This document shows positions 24,110 through 33,280 of a stretch of 50,908 nucleotides of DNA, in pieces. The notes below the pieces were generated by a model. That model did no database searches and was not told the origin of the DNA. It saw only the letters and a program-made list of their open reading frames with translations. The position numbers were made by a program, and so were the translations under genes. The DNA comes from Solirubrobacteraceae bacterium (GTDB lineage: Bacteria > Actinomycetota > Thermoleophilia > Solirubrobacterales > Solirubrobacteraceae), in contig JAEMSV010000017.1 of NCBI GenBank assembly GCA_016462625.1, positions 1 to 50,908 of the forward strand, read 5' to 3'. Within the stretch, counting starts at the first letter, position 1, and the number at the start of each line of letters is the position of its first letter.

Positions 24110-24915
24110 TGGAGCTCCGTGATCAGACCGTGCTCATCACCGGCGCCACCGGCGGCATCGGACACGCGCTGGCCCGGGCGTGCGCGGCGCGCGGCGCGAA
24201 GCTCGTACTCACCGGGCGCAAGACCGATGTGCTCGCCGAGCTCTCGAGCGAACTCGGTGCGACCACGGTCGCGGTAGACCTCGGAGACCGCGACCAGCTC
24301 GCGCTGCTCGACCCCTACGCCGACGCGGACGTCCTCATCGCGAACGCCGCGCTCCCCGCGACGGGCCGCATGGACGAGCTCTCGCCCGAGCAGATCGACC
24401 TGATGCTCGACGTCAACCTGCGCGCCCCGATCATGCTCGCGCAGCGGATGATCCCCGGGATGGTCGAGCGCGGCCGCGGCCACCTCGTCTTCATGTCGTC
24501 GCTCTCAGGCAAGGCGACCTCGCCGCACAGCTCGATGTACAACGCGACGAAGTTCGGCATGCGCGGGTTCGCGGGCGCCCTGCGTGAGGACCTGCGTGGC
24601 TCGGGCGTTGGGGTCTCCACCGTCTTCCCCGGCTTCATCCGCGATGCCGGCATGTTCGTCAAGGCGCGCGAAGAAGTGGACATCCCGCTCCCGGCCGGGG
24701 TTGGCACGCGCTCTCCCGACGACGTGGCCGAGGCGACGCTGCGGGCGATTGACCGCAACCTCCGCGAGGTCGACGTGGCCCCGATCAGCGTGCGCGCGGG
24801 CGCCATGATCGCCGGCGTGGTGCCCGAGCTCGCGAGCCGCTTCCAGCGGCGCATGGGCGGTGGCGACGTCGCGGAGAAGCTCGCGGCGGGCCAGGCCAGC
24901 CGCCGCAGCGGCTAG
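24109..24915 (+). CDS. Short-chain dehydrogenase/reductase
   Basis: 268 residues, classical SDR. The cofactor motif is TGATGGIGHALA (residues about 11-22), NAAL is the core motif (about 80), the catalytic Ser lies in FMSSLSGK, and the YxxxK pair in YNATKFGMRG. TGRKT after the second strand includes Arg, which favours NADPH. The C-terminus is long and basic, as in SDRs acting on lipids or fatty aldehydes near the membrane, but the substrate is unknown. It is translationally coupled to the FIST gene. Confidence 0.9.
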   Translation: MELRDQTVLITGATGGIGHALARACAARGAKLVLTGRKTDVLAELSSELGATTVAVDLGDRDQLALLDPYADADVLIANAALPATGRMDELSPEQIDLMLDVNLRAPIMLAQRMIPGMVERGRGHLVFMSSLSGKATSPHSSMYNATKFGMRGFAGALREDLRGSGVGVSTVFPGFIRDAGMFVKAREEVDIPLPAGVGTRSPDDVAEATLRAIDRNLREVDVAPISVRAGAMIAGVVPELASRFQRRMGGGDVAEKLAAGQASRRSG

Positions 24916-24926
24916 CCGGTCTGCGC

Positions 24927-25832
24927 TCAGGCCGCCGCGGAGCGGTCCCGGACGCGCTGGGTCTCCGGCGCGATCGCGCGCAGCACCTCGGACGCGAGGC
25001 GAGCGCCCTCCGACGCCTCCTGGGGCGTCGCCTGGATCCGGACGATCGGCGCGTCGTCCTCGAGCTCCTCGAGCAGGACGCGGGGCTCCCCGCGCATCGG
25101 GGTGTCGATCGTCGCGACGAGCAGGTTGTGCAGATCGAGCGGTGTGACCCCGGGCTGCAGCCGGGCCCGCAGATTCACGCCTGCGGGCTCGCGCAACGGG
25201 ATGATCGCGACGTTCATCACCGTGCGGTTCGGGATGAGGATCGAGTCCTCGCCGCTGGCCAGCACGGTGTGCAGCAGGCCCAGCGAGGAGACGACGCCCT
25301 CGACCTCGCCCGCGAGATCGCCGCCCTGCAGCCGGATCCGGTCCCCGACGCGGAACGGATGCGCGGTCAGGACGACGATGCCGGCGATCAGATTGCCGAT
25401 GGTCTGCTGCGCGGCGAGACCGAGCAGCACCGCCACGGCCGCGGCGGCGGGGATGAAGGCACGTGGGTCGACGCCTCCGATGCGCAGCGCGGCGAACACC
25501 GCGACCAGCAGAAGGACGAGCCGGATGAGGAAGGCGATCGTCCCGGCCGCTCCGGGATCGAGACGGCGAAACATGAGCGGTCCGAACGCCTGGCCCAGCG
25601 CGCGGGCGAGCAGGGAGCCGAGGATCAGGACGAGCCCGGCGGCCGCGAGGCGCACCGGCGTCTCGGCGCCCAGCACGGTCTCCCGCATCAGATAGAGCGC
25701 GACGACAACGCCCAGCGCCGGCAGCAGCACGGCGGCCTGGATCCGGGCCCGGCGGGCCTGGCGGTCGCTCAGCTTGCGCGCAAGCCCGGCCTCGTGCCAG
25801 GCGTGGCTCTTCGTCTCGAGGATGTGGCGCAT
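24927..25832 (-). CDS. MscS-family small-conductance mechanosensitive channel
   Basis: 301 residues. Three or four membrane spans: about 33-50, 60-80, 96-118 and the pore helix region (AAAAVAVLLGLAAQQTIGNLIAG, here split as AAVAVLLGLAAQQTIGNLIA). AQQTIGNLIAG corresponds to TM3b of MscS. The beta domain follows with HPFRVGDRIRLQG, then EDSILIPNRTVMN. It should open under hypo-osmotic shock to release solutes, the counterpart of the compatible-solute importer at 10874-14449. Its upstream region is shared with the divergent cupin gene. Confidence 0.92.
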   Translation of the reverse strand: MRHILETKSHAWHEAGLARKLSDRQARRARIQAAVLLPALGVVVALYLMRETVLGAETPVRLAAAGLVLILGSLLARALGQAFGPLMFRRLDPGAAGTIAFLIRLVLLLVAVFAALRIGGVDPRAFIPAAAAVAVLLGLAAQQTIGNLIAGIVVLTAHPFRVGDRIRLQGGDLAGEVEGVVSSLGLLHTVLASGEDSILIPNRTVMNVAIIPLREPAGVNLRARLQPGVTPLDLHNLLVATIDTPMRGEPRVLLEELEDDAPIVRIQATPQEASEGARLASEVLRAIAPETQRVRDRSAAA

Positions 25833-25901
25833 ATGTTCAGTAGAACCCGCGATAGTCCCCCTATCAGCGTGATGTCGGGCACACAGTCCGTCCCGGGGTG
25901 T

Positions 25902-25923
25902 CCGGGTCGGCTACCCGACCCGG
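25902..25923 (+). promoter_or_regulatory. Hairpin in the cupin leader, next to the ribosome site
   Basis: Arms CCGGGTCGG (25902-25910) and CCGACCCGG (25915-25923) with a 4-nt loop. The right arm takes the first two G of the GGGAGGAG ribosome site (25922-25929), so folding could reduce translation of the gene at 25933. Confidence 0.45.
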
Positions 25924-25932
25924 GAGGAGACC

Positions 25933-26265
25933 ATGCGCCACTGGGACCTGCAGACCATCGACGTGATGCCGCGCCGGCCGATCGTGCTCGACTCTCGCCG
26001 CGGCGAGGCGCGGTCGATCGCGCTCCATCTCACGGCGGGCGATGCGCTCGATGAGCATCAGGTGCACGAGCGCGCCCATCTCGTGGTCGTCGACGGCGAG
26101 ATCGAGGTCCAGAACGGCACAGGCCCGCAGCGCGGCGGGCCGGGCATGCTCGCGATCTTCGATCCCGCCGAACGCCACCAGGTGCGCGCCGTCACCGACG
26201 CGCGCCTGCTCCTGATCCTCGCGCCGTGGCCCGGCGACGGGCACCCGGGCGCCCGCGACATCTGA
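25933..26265 (+). CDS. Cupin-domain protein
   Basis: 110 residues with a strong ribosome site GGGAGGAG. A single cupin barrel: motif 1 is HQVHERAHLVVVDGEIEV (His pair and a weak Glu position), motif 2 is FDPAERHQVRAVTDARLL. The residues fit a metal site with about three His, though one position of the classical motif is not conserved. No enzyme role can be assigned; small cupins of this size often bind metabolites. It ends 12 bp from the convergent radical SAM gene. Confidence 0.82.
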   Translation: MRHWDLQTIDVMPRRPIVLDSRRGEARSIALHLTAGDALDEHQVHERAHLVVVDGEIEVQNGTGPQRGGPGMLAIFDPAERHQVRAVTDARLLLILAPWPGDGHPGARDI

Positions 26266-26277
26266 TCCACCGCGGCG

Positions 26278-28215
26278 TCAGAACAGCGCCGCCTGGTAGC
26301 CCTGCGCCGGCTCGAGCCGCGGCGGTTCCTGCGACCGCCGTTCTCGTGCGCCCCTCCGCTGTGCCCGCAGCGAGCGGAACCGCTCGGTGCTCTCGAGCGC
26401 GTCCAGCTCGATCGACGGATCGCGCATCTCCGGCTTGATCAACCGCCCGAGCCGCCGCCGCTCGTCCGGCGGGAGGTACGCGCCGCGTTCGTAGAGCTCC
26501 TCGTAGCGCTCGACGAGGTCCGGCCGGCAGGCCCGCAGCCAGTCCATGAACACGTCGCGCGTCTCCCCCCGCAAGTGCAGCCCGATCCCGCCGATCTGCA
26601 CCGCGCCCGCCGCGGCCGCCGCCGCGAGCAGCGGCTCGAGCTGGCGTGGATCGTCGTTGATCCCGGGCATCAGTGGCGCGATGAGGATCCCCGTCGGGAT
26701 CCCGCGGCGGTTCAGCTCGGCGACGGCCTCCATCCGCGCCCGCGGATGCGGTGTATGCGGCTCGGTGTCGCGCCAGGCCTTCTCGTCCCAGGTCGGGATC
26801 GACAGGTCCGCATAGACCGGTGCATGCTCCGACGCCTCGAGCATGAGGTCGGCGTCGCGCAGCAGCAGCGGCGACTTGGTCAGGACCGACGCGGGCGTCG
26901 CGGTGTCGCGCAGCGCCTCCCAGATGCCCGGCATCAGCCGGTATCGGGACTCGACCCACTGGTACGGATCGGTGTTCGTCCCCATCGCGACGTGCTCACG
27001 ACCCCAGCGCGGACGGCTGAGCTCGGCCCGCGCCGCCTCGGGCGCGTTGACCTTGACGACGATCTCCCGCTCGAAGTCGCGGCCCGCGTCGAAGTCCAGA
27101 TAGCGATGGGTGGGGCGCGCGAAGCAGTTGTGGCTGACGACGCCGTCCGCGATGAAGTCCCCCGTGCCCGTCGTGATGTCGAAGAGCTCGCGCATCTCAC
27201 CGAGGGACTCGACCGCCACCACGCGCAGGTCGGCGACGCTCTTCAGCGGCTGGCCCGTGATGCTCCGCTTCCGGGTCGTCGCAGGGTCGAAGATGTGGAA
27301 GAAGCGCAAATGCTCACGTAGCCCACCCCGGACGCGAACGCACTGCGGCGCGCCTTCGCGCCCGGTGTCGATGCCCGCGTCGAAGCCCCGAGCCGTGAGC
27401 GCTTGCGTCGCCCGGCGCACGATCTCCGGATCGCCCGTGGCGACCCGCAGGGTCCCGCCGCTGTAGCTCCCGCCCGCGTCGAACATGCCGGCGACGAACC
27501 CGCGCTCCCACTCGCTGCTGCCGCGATCCGGCCACGCGGCTGCCGACCGGACCGCGTCGAGGCCACCGGCGAGCACGAGCTCATCCGCCCGGACGCGGGC
27601 CGGCTCCAGGCGCATTCCCGCGCGGTAACCGTATTCGTACTCTGCGCTTCGGGCAGGGGTCGGCGCGAACGCGCCGACCCCGAGCAGCGTGTCGCTAGTG
27701 CTGAGATGCGGCCGGCAGTACCGGCCGACCGTCGCCCCGGTCACGTGCTTCCAGCCGCCACGGGTGAGGAACCTGTGATCGCCGCTGGCGATCAGCTCGG
27801 TCCCATCGGCCAGGGTGATCCGGAAGGCCTGCTTGACGCTGCGCCAGTGCGCGAGGACCTCGGTCTCGACGTATCGCCGGTACGAGCCGATGCGCCGCGT
27901 GCCGTAGATGCGATCGCCCACGCGGAGATCCGCCAGCGCGCGGTGGCGCCCGTCCGCGAGGAGGATCGGAGTCTCACCGTCGAGGCAGTAGACGCACGCA
28001 TGCGAGCACCCGCGATAGGGATTGATCGTCCACCGGAACGGCATCCGGGACTTCTCCGGCACGCGGTTCAGCACGGACTTCGACCGGATCTCGTAGAACC
28101 GCATGTCGAGCGCCTCGGGCGCATCGAAGCGGCGGACCGCCGCGGGCTCGCGATACCCCGGCAGCGCCGCCGCTTCTTGATGTTCGATCGTCAGCTCGTC
28201 CCAGCGCACGAACAT
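26278..28215 (-). CDS. Rv2578c/SplB-like radical SAM protein interrupted by an intein
   Basis: 645 residues as translated; 358 after removal of a 287-residue intein. The host belongs to COG1533 (SplB, 'DNA repair photolyase'-type radical SAM) and resembles Mycobacterium Rv2578c: RMPFRWTINPYRGCSHACVY, then the intein, then CFARPTHRYLDFDAG. The CX3CX2C cluster motif has Cys70 and Cys74, but its third Cys is the intein's own first residue (Cys77). After splicing Cys364 takes that place, so the [4Fe-4S] site exists only in the spliced protein. ATG 28215 lies inside an SOS-type box; GTG 28209 (VRWDEL) is an alternative start. The substrate is unknown. Confidence 0.92.
   Translation of the reverse strand: MFVRWDELTIEHQEAAALPGYREPAAVRRFDAPEALDMRFYEIRSKSVLNRVPEKSRMPFRWTINPYRGCSHACVYCLDGETPILLADGRHRALADLRVGDRIYGTRRIGSYRRYVETEVLAHWRSVKQAFRITLADGTELIASGDHRFLTRGGWKHVTGATVGRYCRPHLSTSDTLLGVGAFAPTPARSAEYEYGYRAGMRLEPARVRADELVLAGGLDAVRSAAAWPDRGSSEWERGFVAGMFDAGGSYSGGTLRVATGDPEIVRRATQALTARGFDAGIDTGREGAPQCVRVRGGLREHLRFFHIFDPATTRKRSITGQPLKSVADLRVVAVESLGEMRELFDITTGTGDFIADGVVSHNCFARPTHRYLDFDAGRDFEREIVVKVNAPEAARAELSRPRWGREHVAMGTNTDPYQWVESRYRLMPGIWEALRDTATPASVLTKSPLLLRDADLMLEASEHAPVYADLSIPTWDEKAWRDTEPHTPHPRARMEAVAELNRRGIPTGILIAPLMPGINDDPRQLEPLLAAAAAAGAVQIGGIGLHLRGETRDVFMDWLRACRPDLVERYEELYERGAYLPPDERRRLGRLIKPEMRDPSIELDALESTERFRSLRAQRRGARERRSQEPPRLEPAQGYQAALF
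27127..27987 (-). mobile_element. Intein (287 aa) in the radical SAM gene, endonuclease motifs degenerate
   Basis: The intein runs from Cys77 to Asn363 of the precursor. Block A is CLDGETPILLADGRHRALAD, block B is SGDHRFLTRGGWKHV, and the C-terminus is ELFDITTGTGDFIADG followed by VVSHN, with Cys as the +1 residue. All residues needed for standard Cys/Asn splicing are present. The central part looks like a LAGLIDADG homing endonuclease, but VAGMFDAGG has Gly at the catalytic acid position, and the other candidate (YRAGMRLEP) lacks the Asp. The endonuclease is probably dead while splicing is kept. Confidence 0.93.
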
Positions 28216-28222
28216 ATGTTCG
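28209..28222. promoter_or_regulatory. SOS (LexA) box on the start of the radical SAM gene
   Basis: CGAACATATGTTCG is a perfect 14-bp palindrome fitting CGAAC-N4-GTTCG, the actinobacterial LexA site. It contains the ATG at 28215 and ends at the alternative GTG. A LexA dimer there would block expression directly. Confidence 0.75.
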
Positions 28223-28240
28223 CATGCTTCCAGGACGATG

Positions 28241-28534
28241 TCACGCGGCCCGCAGCCGCGGGAAGCTGAGGCGCCCGTTCGCGGTTCCGCGGTGGTGCGA
28301 GCGCAGCAGCTCACGCTGGGTGCGCAGCAGCGTGACCGGTCCCGCGGTCCGCCGCATCGGGTCCGCGGCGACGGCGCCGTCGTCCAGCGCGATCGCGGCG
28401 ATTGCCCGCCCGCGGGCCTCGGCGATGATCGCCGGCCCCCGCAACGGCGGTCTGCCGTCCAGGGCCGCCAGGTTGCGCAGCGCCGCAGCATCAGCGGGCA
28501 TCGCGGGACGGATCGTGATCGGGGTGGTGGGCAT
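28241..28534 (-). CDS. Short GNAT-like protein
   Basis: 97 residues, with GAGAGGA before the ATG. It starts like an acetyltransferase (ITIRPAMPADAAALRNLAALDG), then IIAEARGRAIAAIALDDGAV and DPMRRTAGPVTLLRTQRELL. This matches the first half of a GNAT fold, but the acetyl-CoA-binding motif (R/Q-x-x-G-x-G/A) is absent, so acetyl transfer is doubtful. It may be a shortened relative kept for binding, or a decayed gene. It lies upstream of the radical SAM gene on the same strand, 25 bp away. Confidence 0.6.
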   Translation of the reverse strand: MPTTPITIRPAMPADAAALRNLAALDGRPPLRGPAIIAEARGRAIAAIALDDGAVAADPMRRTAGPVTLLRTQRELLRSHHRGTANGRLSFPRLRAA

Positions 28535-28547
28535 GGCGAATCCTCTC

Positions 28548-28569
28548 GGTGGTGTTGGACCTCACCACC
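28548..28569 (-). promoter_or_regulatory. Small hairpin upstream of the GNAT-like gene
   Basis: Arms GGTGGTG and CACCACC (7 bp each) with an 8-nt loop lie in the 74-bp gap after miaB, about 14 nt before the GNAT-like ATG. It could be a weak miaB terminator or a leader structure. Confidence 0.35.
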
Positions 28570-28608
28570 ATGGACGCCGGGCCTTCCCGATTTCTTCCCG
28601 AAGGACGT

Positions 28609-29943
28609 TCAGCCGGCCAGTCGCGCGATCAGCGACATCTCGCCGGCGAGCGTCTGGCTGGTCGCCGAGACGATCTCGACAGGCACGATCTCCCCCGGCT
28701 CAGCCAGCCCGGAGAAGTTCACGACCTTGTTGTGCCGGGACCGTCCCCGCAGGCGTGACGGGTCGTTACGGGAGGGACCTTCCACGAGGACGTCGACCGT
28801 CCGCCCGACGAACCGTTGCGCTCGCTCGTGGGCGGTGCGCTGAATGACCGCGACAAGCCGCTCGAGCCGTTCGACCTTGACCGGGTGCGGCACGAGGCCC
28901 TCGGTGATGTCCGCAGCCGTGGTGCCCCGGCGGGGTGAGAACAGGAACGTGAACGCGGCGTCGTACCGGACCTCTTCGCACAGGGACAGCGTCTGCTCGA
29001 AGTCCTCCTCGGTCTCCCCCGGGAACCCGACGATGACGTCGGTCGTCAGCGACACGTCCGGCACGTGCTCGCGGATCATCGCTACGCGGTCGAGATAGCG
29101 CTCACGCGAATACGTCCGCCGCATGGCCTTGAGGATCGGCGTGGATCCGCTCTGCAGCGGGAGATGGATGTGCTCGCAGACGGACGGCAGCTCGGCGTGG
29201 GCCTGCGCGACCTCCTCACGGAGGTCCTTCGGGTGCGGGCTCGTGTATCGGATGCGGTCGAGCCCGTCGATCGCATCGAGCGCTCGGAGCAGCTCGCTGA
29301 AGCTGCGCGGCTTCCCGTCGTCCCCACGCAGGTCACGGCCGTAGCTGTTGACCGTCTGCCCGAGCAGGGTGACCTCGCGGACGCCGTCGCCGACCAGCCC
29401 CGCGACCTCCTCGACGAGTTCGTCGAACGGCCGGCTCGCCTCGAGCCCGCGCGTGGACGGCACGATGCAGTAGCTGCACCGGCAGTTGCACCCGACCTGG
29501 ATCTGGACCCACGCCTGGAACTCTCGGGCCCGCTTGGTCGGCAGATGGCCGGGGAAGCCCTCGAACTCGAAGAAGCCCTGCGCCGTGATCGAGTCCGACG
29601 TCAGGAACTCGGCGAGCTTGTGGACCTGGCCTGGGCCGAACGCGACGTCGACGAACGGGAACCGCGCGAAGACCTCGTCCTTGACCGACTGCGCCCAGCA
29701 TCCGCCGACCCCGACGACGCGCTCGGGATCCTCGGACTTCAGCCGCTTGGCCTCACCGAGGTGCGCGATGAACTTCGAGTCCGCCGACTCGCGGATCGAG
29801 CAGGTGTTGAACAGGATCAGATCGGCCTGGTCGCGCTCGCCGACCTCGTCGTAGCCGAGCGTCTCGAGCATGCCCTTCATGCGCTCGGAGTCGTGCTCGT
29901 TCATCTGGCACCCGAACGTCGTGACGTGGAAGCGCTTGCTCAT
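28609..29943 (-). CDS. miaB: tRNA-2-methylthio-N6-dimethylallyladenosine synthase
   Basis: 444 residues. It adds the 2-methylthio group to the A37 base made by MiaA. The N-terminal UPF0004 domain has the first cluster's Cys (TTFGCQMNEHDS, FNTCSIRE, VGGCWAQ). The radical SAM motif is GCNCRCSYCIVPSTRG. The C-terminal TRAM domain is about residues 375-440 (RFVGRTVDVLVEGPS). A TACCCT box 10 nt before the ATG suggests its own promoter, even though rny lies only 23 bp upstream on the same strand. Confidence 0.97.
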   Translation of the reverse strand: MSKRFHVTTFGCQMNEHDSERMKGMLETLGYDEVGERDQADLILFNTCSIRESADSKFIAHLGEAKRLKSEDPERVVGVGGCWAQSVKDEVFARFPFVDVAFGPGQVHKLAEFLTSDSITAQGFFEFEGFPGHLPTKRAREFQAWVQIQVGCNCRCSYCIVPSTRGLEASRPFDELVEEVAGLVGDGVREVTLLGQTVNSYGRDLRGDDGKPRSFSELLRALDAIDGLDRIRYTSPHPKDLREEVAQAHAELPSVCEHIHLPLQSGSTPILKAMRRTYSRERYLDRVAMIREHVPDVSLTTDVIVGFPGETEEDFEQTLSLCEEVRYDAAFTFLFSPRRGTTAADITEGLVPHPVKVERLERLVAVIQRTAHERAQRFVGRTVDVLVEGPSRNDPSRLRGRSRHNKVVNFSGLAEPGEIVPVEIVSATSQTLAGEMSLIARLAG

Positions 29944-29953
29944 CGCACGGGCA

Positions 29954-29959
29954 AGGGTA
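29954..29959 (-). promoter_or_regulatory. Putative -10 box TACCCT for miaB
   Basis: TACCCT is 10 nt before the ATG at 29943, in the gap after rny. Confidence 0.4.
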
Positions 29960-29966
29960 CTGCCGG

Positions 29967-31388
29967 TCAGCGCGCGTACTCGACGGCCCGCGATTCCCGG
30001 ATCACGGTCACCTTGATCTGCCCGGGGTACTCCATCTCCTGCTCGATCTCCTTGGCGATCGAGCGGGCGAGCGCGAGCGCCTGCGCGTCGTCGATCGCAT
30101 CCGGGGCGACGATCACGCGGATCTCACGCCCCGCCTGCATGGCGTAGACCTTGTCCACCCCGTCATGGCGCTGGGCCAGCTGCTCGAGCTCGCGCAGGCG
30201 CTTGACGTAGTGCTCCAGCGACTCGCCGCGGGCGCCCGGGCGGGCACCGCTGAGGGCATCTGCCGTCTGCACGATGACGGCCTCGACCGTCTGCGGCTCC
30301 ACCTCGTTGTGGTGGGCCTCCATCGCGTGCGCGACCGACTCGGTCTCCCCGTGCCGACGGGCCAGATCGCCACCGACGAGCGCGTGCGGTCCCTCCACCT
30401 CGTGAGACACCGCCTTGCCGAGGTCGTGCAGCAGCGCCGCGCGACGCGCAGTGCGAGCGCTGGCGCCGAGCTCCTCGGCCATCAGCGCCGCCAGGTTCGC
30501 GCACTCGACCGAATGGGCGAGGACGTTCTGGCCGTAGCTCGTGCGGTACTTCAGCCGGCCGAGCGTCTTGATCAGGTCGGGGTCGAGGCCCTGGACGTTG
30601 GCGGCGAGCGCCGCCTCCTCCCCCGCGGCCTGGATGTGGTTGTCCAGATCGCCCTTTGCCTGGAAGTACGTCTCCTCGATCTTGGCCGGGTGGATGCGGC
30701 CGTCCTGCAGCAACCGCTCGAGCGTCATGCGCGCGATCTCGCGGCGGACGCCGTCGAAGGCCGAGAGCACGACGGCGTTCGGCGTGTCGTCGATGATGAA
30801 GTCGACGCCGGTGAGGTTCTCCAGGGCGCGGATGTTGCGCCCTTCCTTGCCGATGATGCGCCCCTTCATGTCGTCGCTGGGCAGCTGGACGACGGAGACG
30901 GTGGTCTCGACGGCATGGCTCGCGGCGAGGCGCTGCATCGCCACCGAGAGGATCGAGCGCACGCGCTGGTCGGCCGCGCGCTTCGTCTCCTCCTCGAGCT
31001 GCTTCAGACGGCGGGCGGCGTCGTGGCGGGCCTGCTCCTCGGCCTCGCGGACGAGCCGGTCGCGCGCCTGGGTCATGCTCAGGCCGGAGATCTGCTCGAG
31101 GGCCTCCTCGTGCTCGCGGCGACGCCGGGCGAGCTGCTCGCGTTCGGCCTCCAGGGCACGGGTCTGCTCGTCGAGCTCGCGGGCACGGCGGTCGAGCTCT
31201 GCCGCGCGCTCGCGCGTGCGCTCTTCGACCTCGTTGATCCGCTGCTCGCGGTCGCGCACGGCCTGCTCGACGTCCCGGAGACCGACCGAGTCCGCAGCGG
31301 CGGCGTGCGACCGCCGGCCCCGCACGACGAGCACGGTGACGACGACAAGGGCCACCGCAAGGATGGCTGCCGCGCCTACGATCTCCAT
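29967..31388 (-). CDS. rny: Ribonuclease Y
   Basis: 473 residues from the ATG at 31388, with GAGAGGA upstream. An N-terminal membrane anchor (about 1-22), a long coiled coil (about 30-140), a KH domain (IIGKEGRNIRALENLTGVDF) and an HD domain (ALLHDLGKAVSHEVEG with the His-Asp metal pair, then EAHHNEVEP). RNase Y starts mRNA decay by endonucleolytic cutting at the membrane. RNase J and PNPase are also in this window, so the decay system looks Bacillus-like; no RNase E gene is seen here. Confidence 0.96.
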   Translation of the reverse strand: MEIVGAAAILAVALVVVTVLVVRGRRSHAAAADSVGLRDVEQAVRDREQRINEVEERTRERAAELDRRARELDEQTRALEAEREQLARRRREHEEALEQISGLSMTQARDRLVREAEEQARHDAARRLKQLEEETKRAADQRVRSILSVAMQRLAASHAVETTVSVVQLPSDDMKGRIIGKEGRNIRALENLTGVDFIIDDTPNAVVLSAFDGVRREIARMTLERLLQDGRIHPAKIEETYFQAKGDLDNHIQAAGEEAALAANVQGLDPDLIKTLGRLKYRTSYGQNVLAHSVECANLAALMAEELGASARTARRAALLHDLGKAVSHEVEGPHALVGGDLARRHGETESVAHAMEAHHNEVEPQTVEAVIVQTADALSGARPGARGESLEHYVKRLRELEQLAQRHDGVDKVYAMQAGREIRVIVAPDAIDDAQALALARSIAKEIEQEMEYPGQIKVTVIRESRAVEYAR

Positions 31389-31687
31389 GTGCCGTTCCTC
31401 TCCGTTGGGACTTCGGACAGGACCGGTCCTAGCGACGGGGCACCCGATCGGGCCGAGGGCCGTCACGCGTGCCGAGAAGGTGTCAGGGTGCTGCTGGGAC
31501 TGCGGGTCTGCGTCGGTTGGGCGGCGTGTCGTCCGCCGTGGACGTGTCGGGTGTCTCGAGGGTCGAAAGCATCCGTCGGTACTGCGGAATCAGTGGATTT
31601 GCTGCGATTTCAGGGCCCGTCGCGGGGCTCGGTCCAACGGCTCGATGATATGCCCGCGGGACCCCGTTCACAACCGCAGGCGCCAAC
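31389..31687. other. Intergenic region between recX and rny
   Basis: 299 bp. A minus-strand frame from the GTG at 31671 to 31483 (62 codons) is open, but third codon positions are much less GC-rich than in real genes here, so it is not called. The stretch just upstream of rny holds TAGGAC, a possible promoter element. No convincing terminator is seen. Confidence 0.5.
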
Positions 31688-32179
31688 TCAGTCGTCGCGG
31701 GCGAACGCGCGCACGGCGTCGTAGGCAACGTCGAGCTCGTAGCCCTTGCGGACCAGCAGCCCGAGCGCCTTCTCGCGCCCGCGGTCATCGGTGGGCGGCA
31801 CGCGCAGACGACGGCGAAGAAGCTCGACGGCAGCCGTCAGCTCGTCCTCGCCCGACTGGGCAGCGAGCGCCGCTGCGATGTCCTCACGGCTCACGCCCGC
31901 GGTGACGAGCCGCTGCTCGATCCGGTCCGAGCCCCAGGCGTCGAGCGAGCGGCGGTCCTCCGCGAAACGACGCGCGTACCGCGCGTCGTCGAGGTACCCC
32001 TGCTCGATCAGTTCGGCGACGGCTTCATCGATGAGGTCGGGCTCCACGCGCTTGCCCTCGAGATGGCGACGCATCTCGAGAACTGTGCGGTCACGTCGAC
32101 CCAGGTACCGGTAGGCGAAGTCCAGCGCGCGCTGCGCGGAGACCTCACGGGAGAGCACGCGATCGGCCGGCTCGAGCAC
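31688..32179 (-). CDS. recX: RecX, RecA regulatory protein
   Basis: 163 residues from a GTG. Three RecX helical repeats are visible: AQRALDFAYRYLGRRDRTVLEM, here read as ALDFAYRYLGRRDRT; AVAELIEQGYLDDARYARRF; and the EDELTAAVELLRRRL region. RecX binds inside the RecA filament groove and limits its activity. It follows recA by 9 bp and is probably co-transcribed. The recA stop TAG with the next bases reads TAGGGC, a partial match to the -10 box of other genes, 6 nt before the GTG. Confidence 0.93.
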   Translation of the reverse strand: MLEPADRVLSREVSAQRALDFAYRYLGRRDRTVLEMRRHLEGKRVEPDLIDEAVAELIEQGYLDDARYARRFAEDRRSLDAWGSDRIEQRLVTAGVSREDIAAALAAQSGEDELTAAVELLRRRLRVPPTDDRGREKALGLLVRKGYELDVAYDAVRAFARDD

Positions 32180-32188
32180 GACCCCGCC

Positions 32189-33280
<1,092 letters not shown>

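Noticed and set aside
28241..28534. GNAT-like fragment as a clear pseudogene
   Set aside because: The frame is intact, with a good ribosome site and GC-rich third positions, so it was kept as a gene with doubtful enzyme activity.
31483..31671. 62-codon frame between recX and rny
   Set aside because: Third codon positions are AT-richer than in genes here, there is no ribosome site and no recognisable product.
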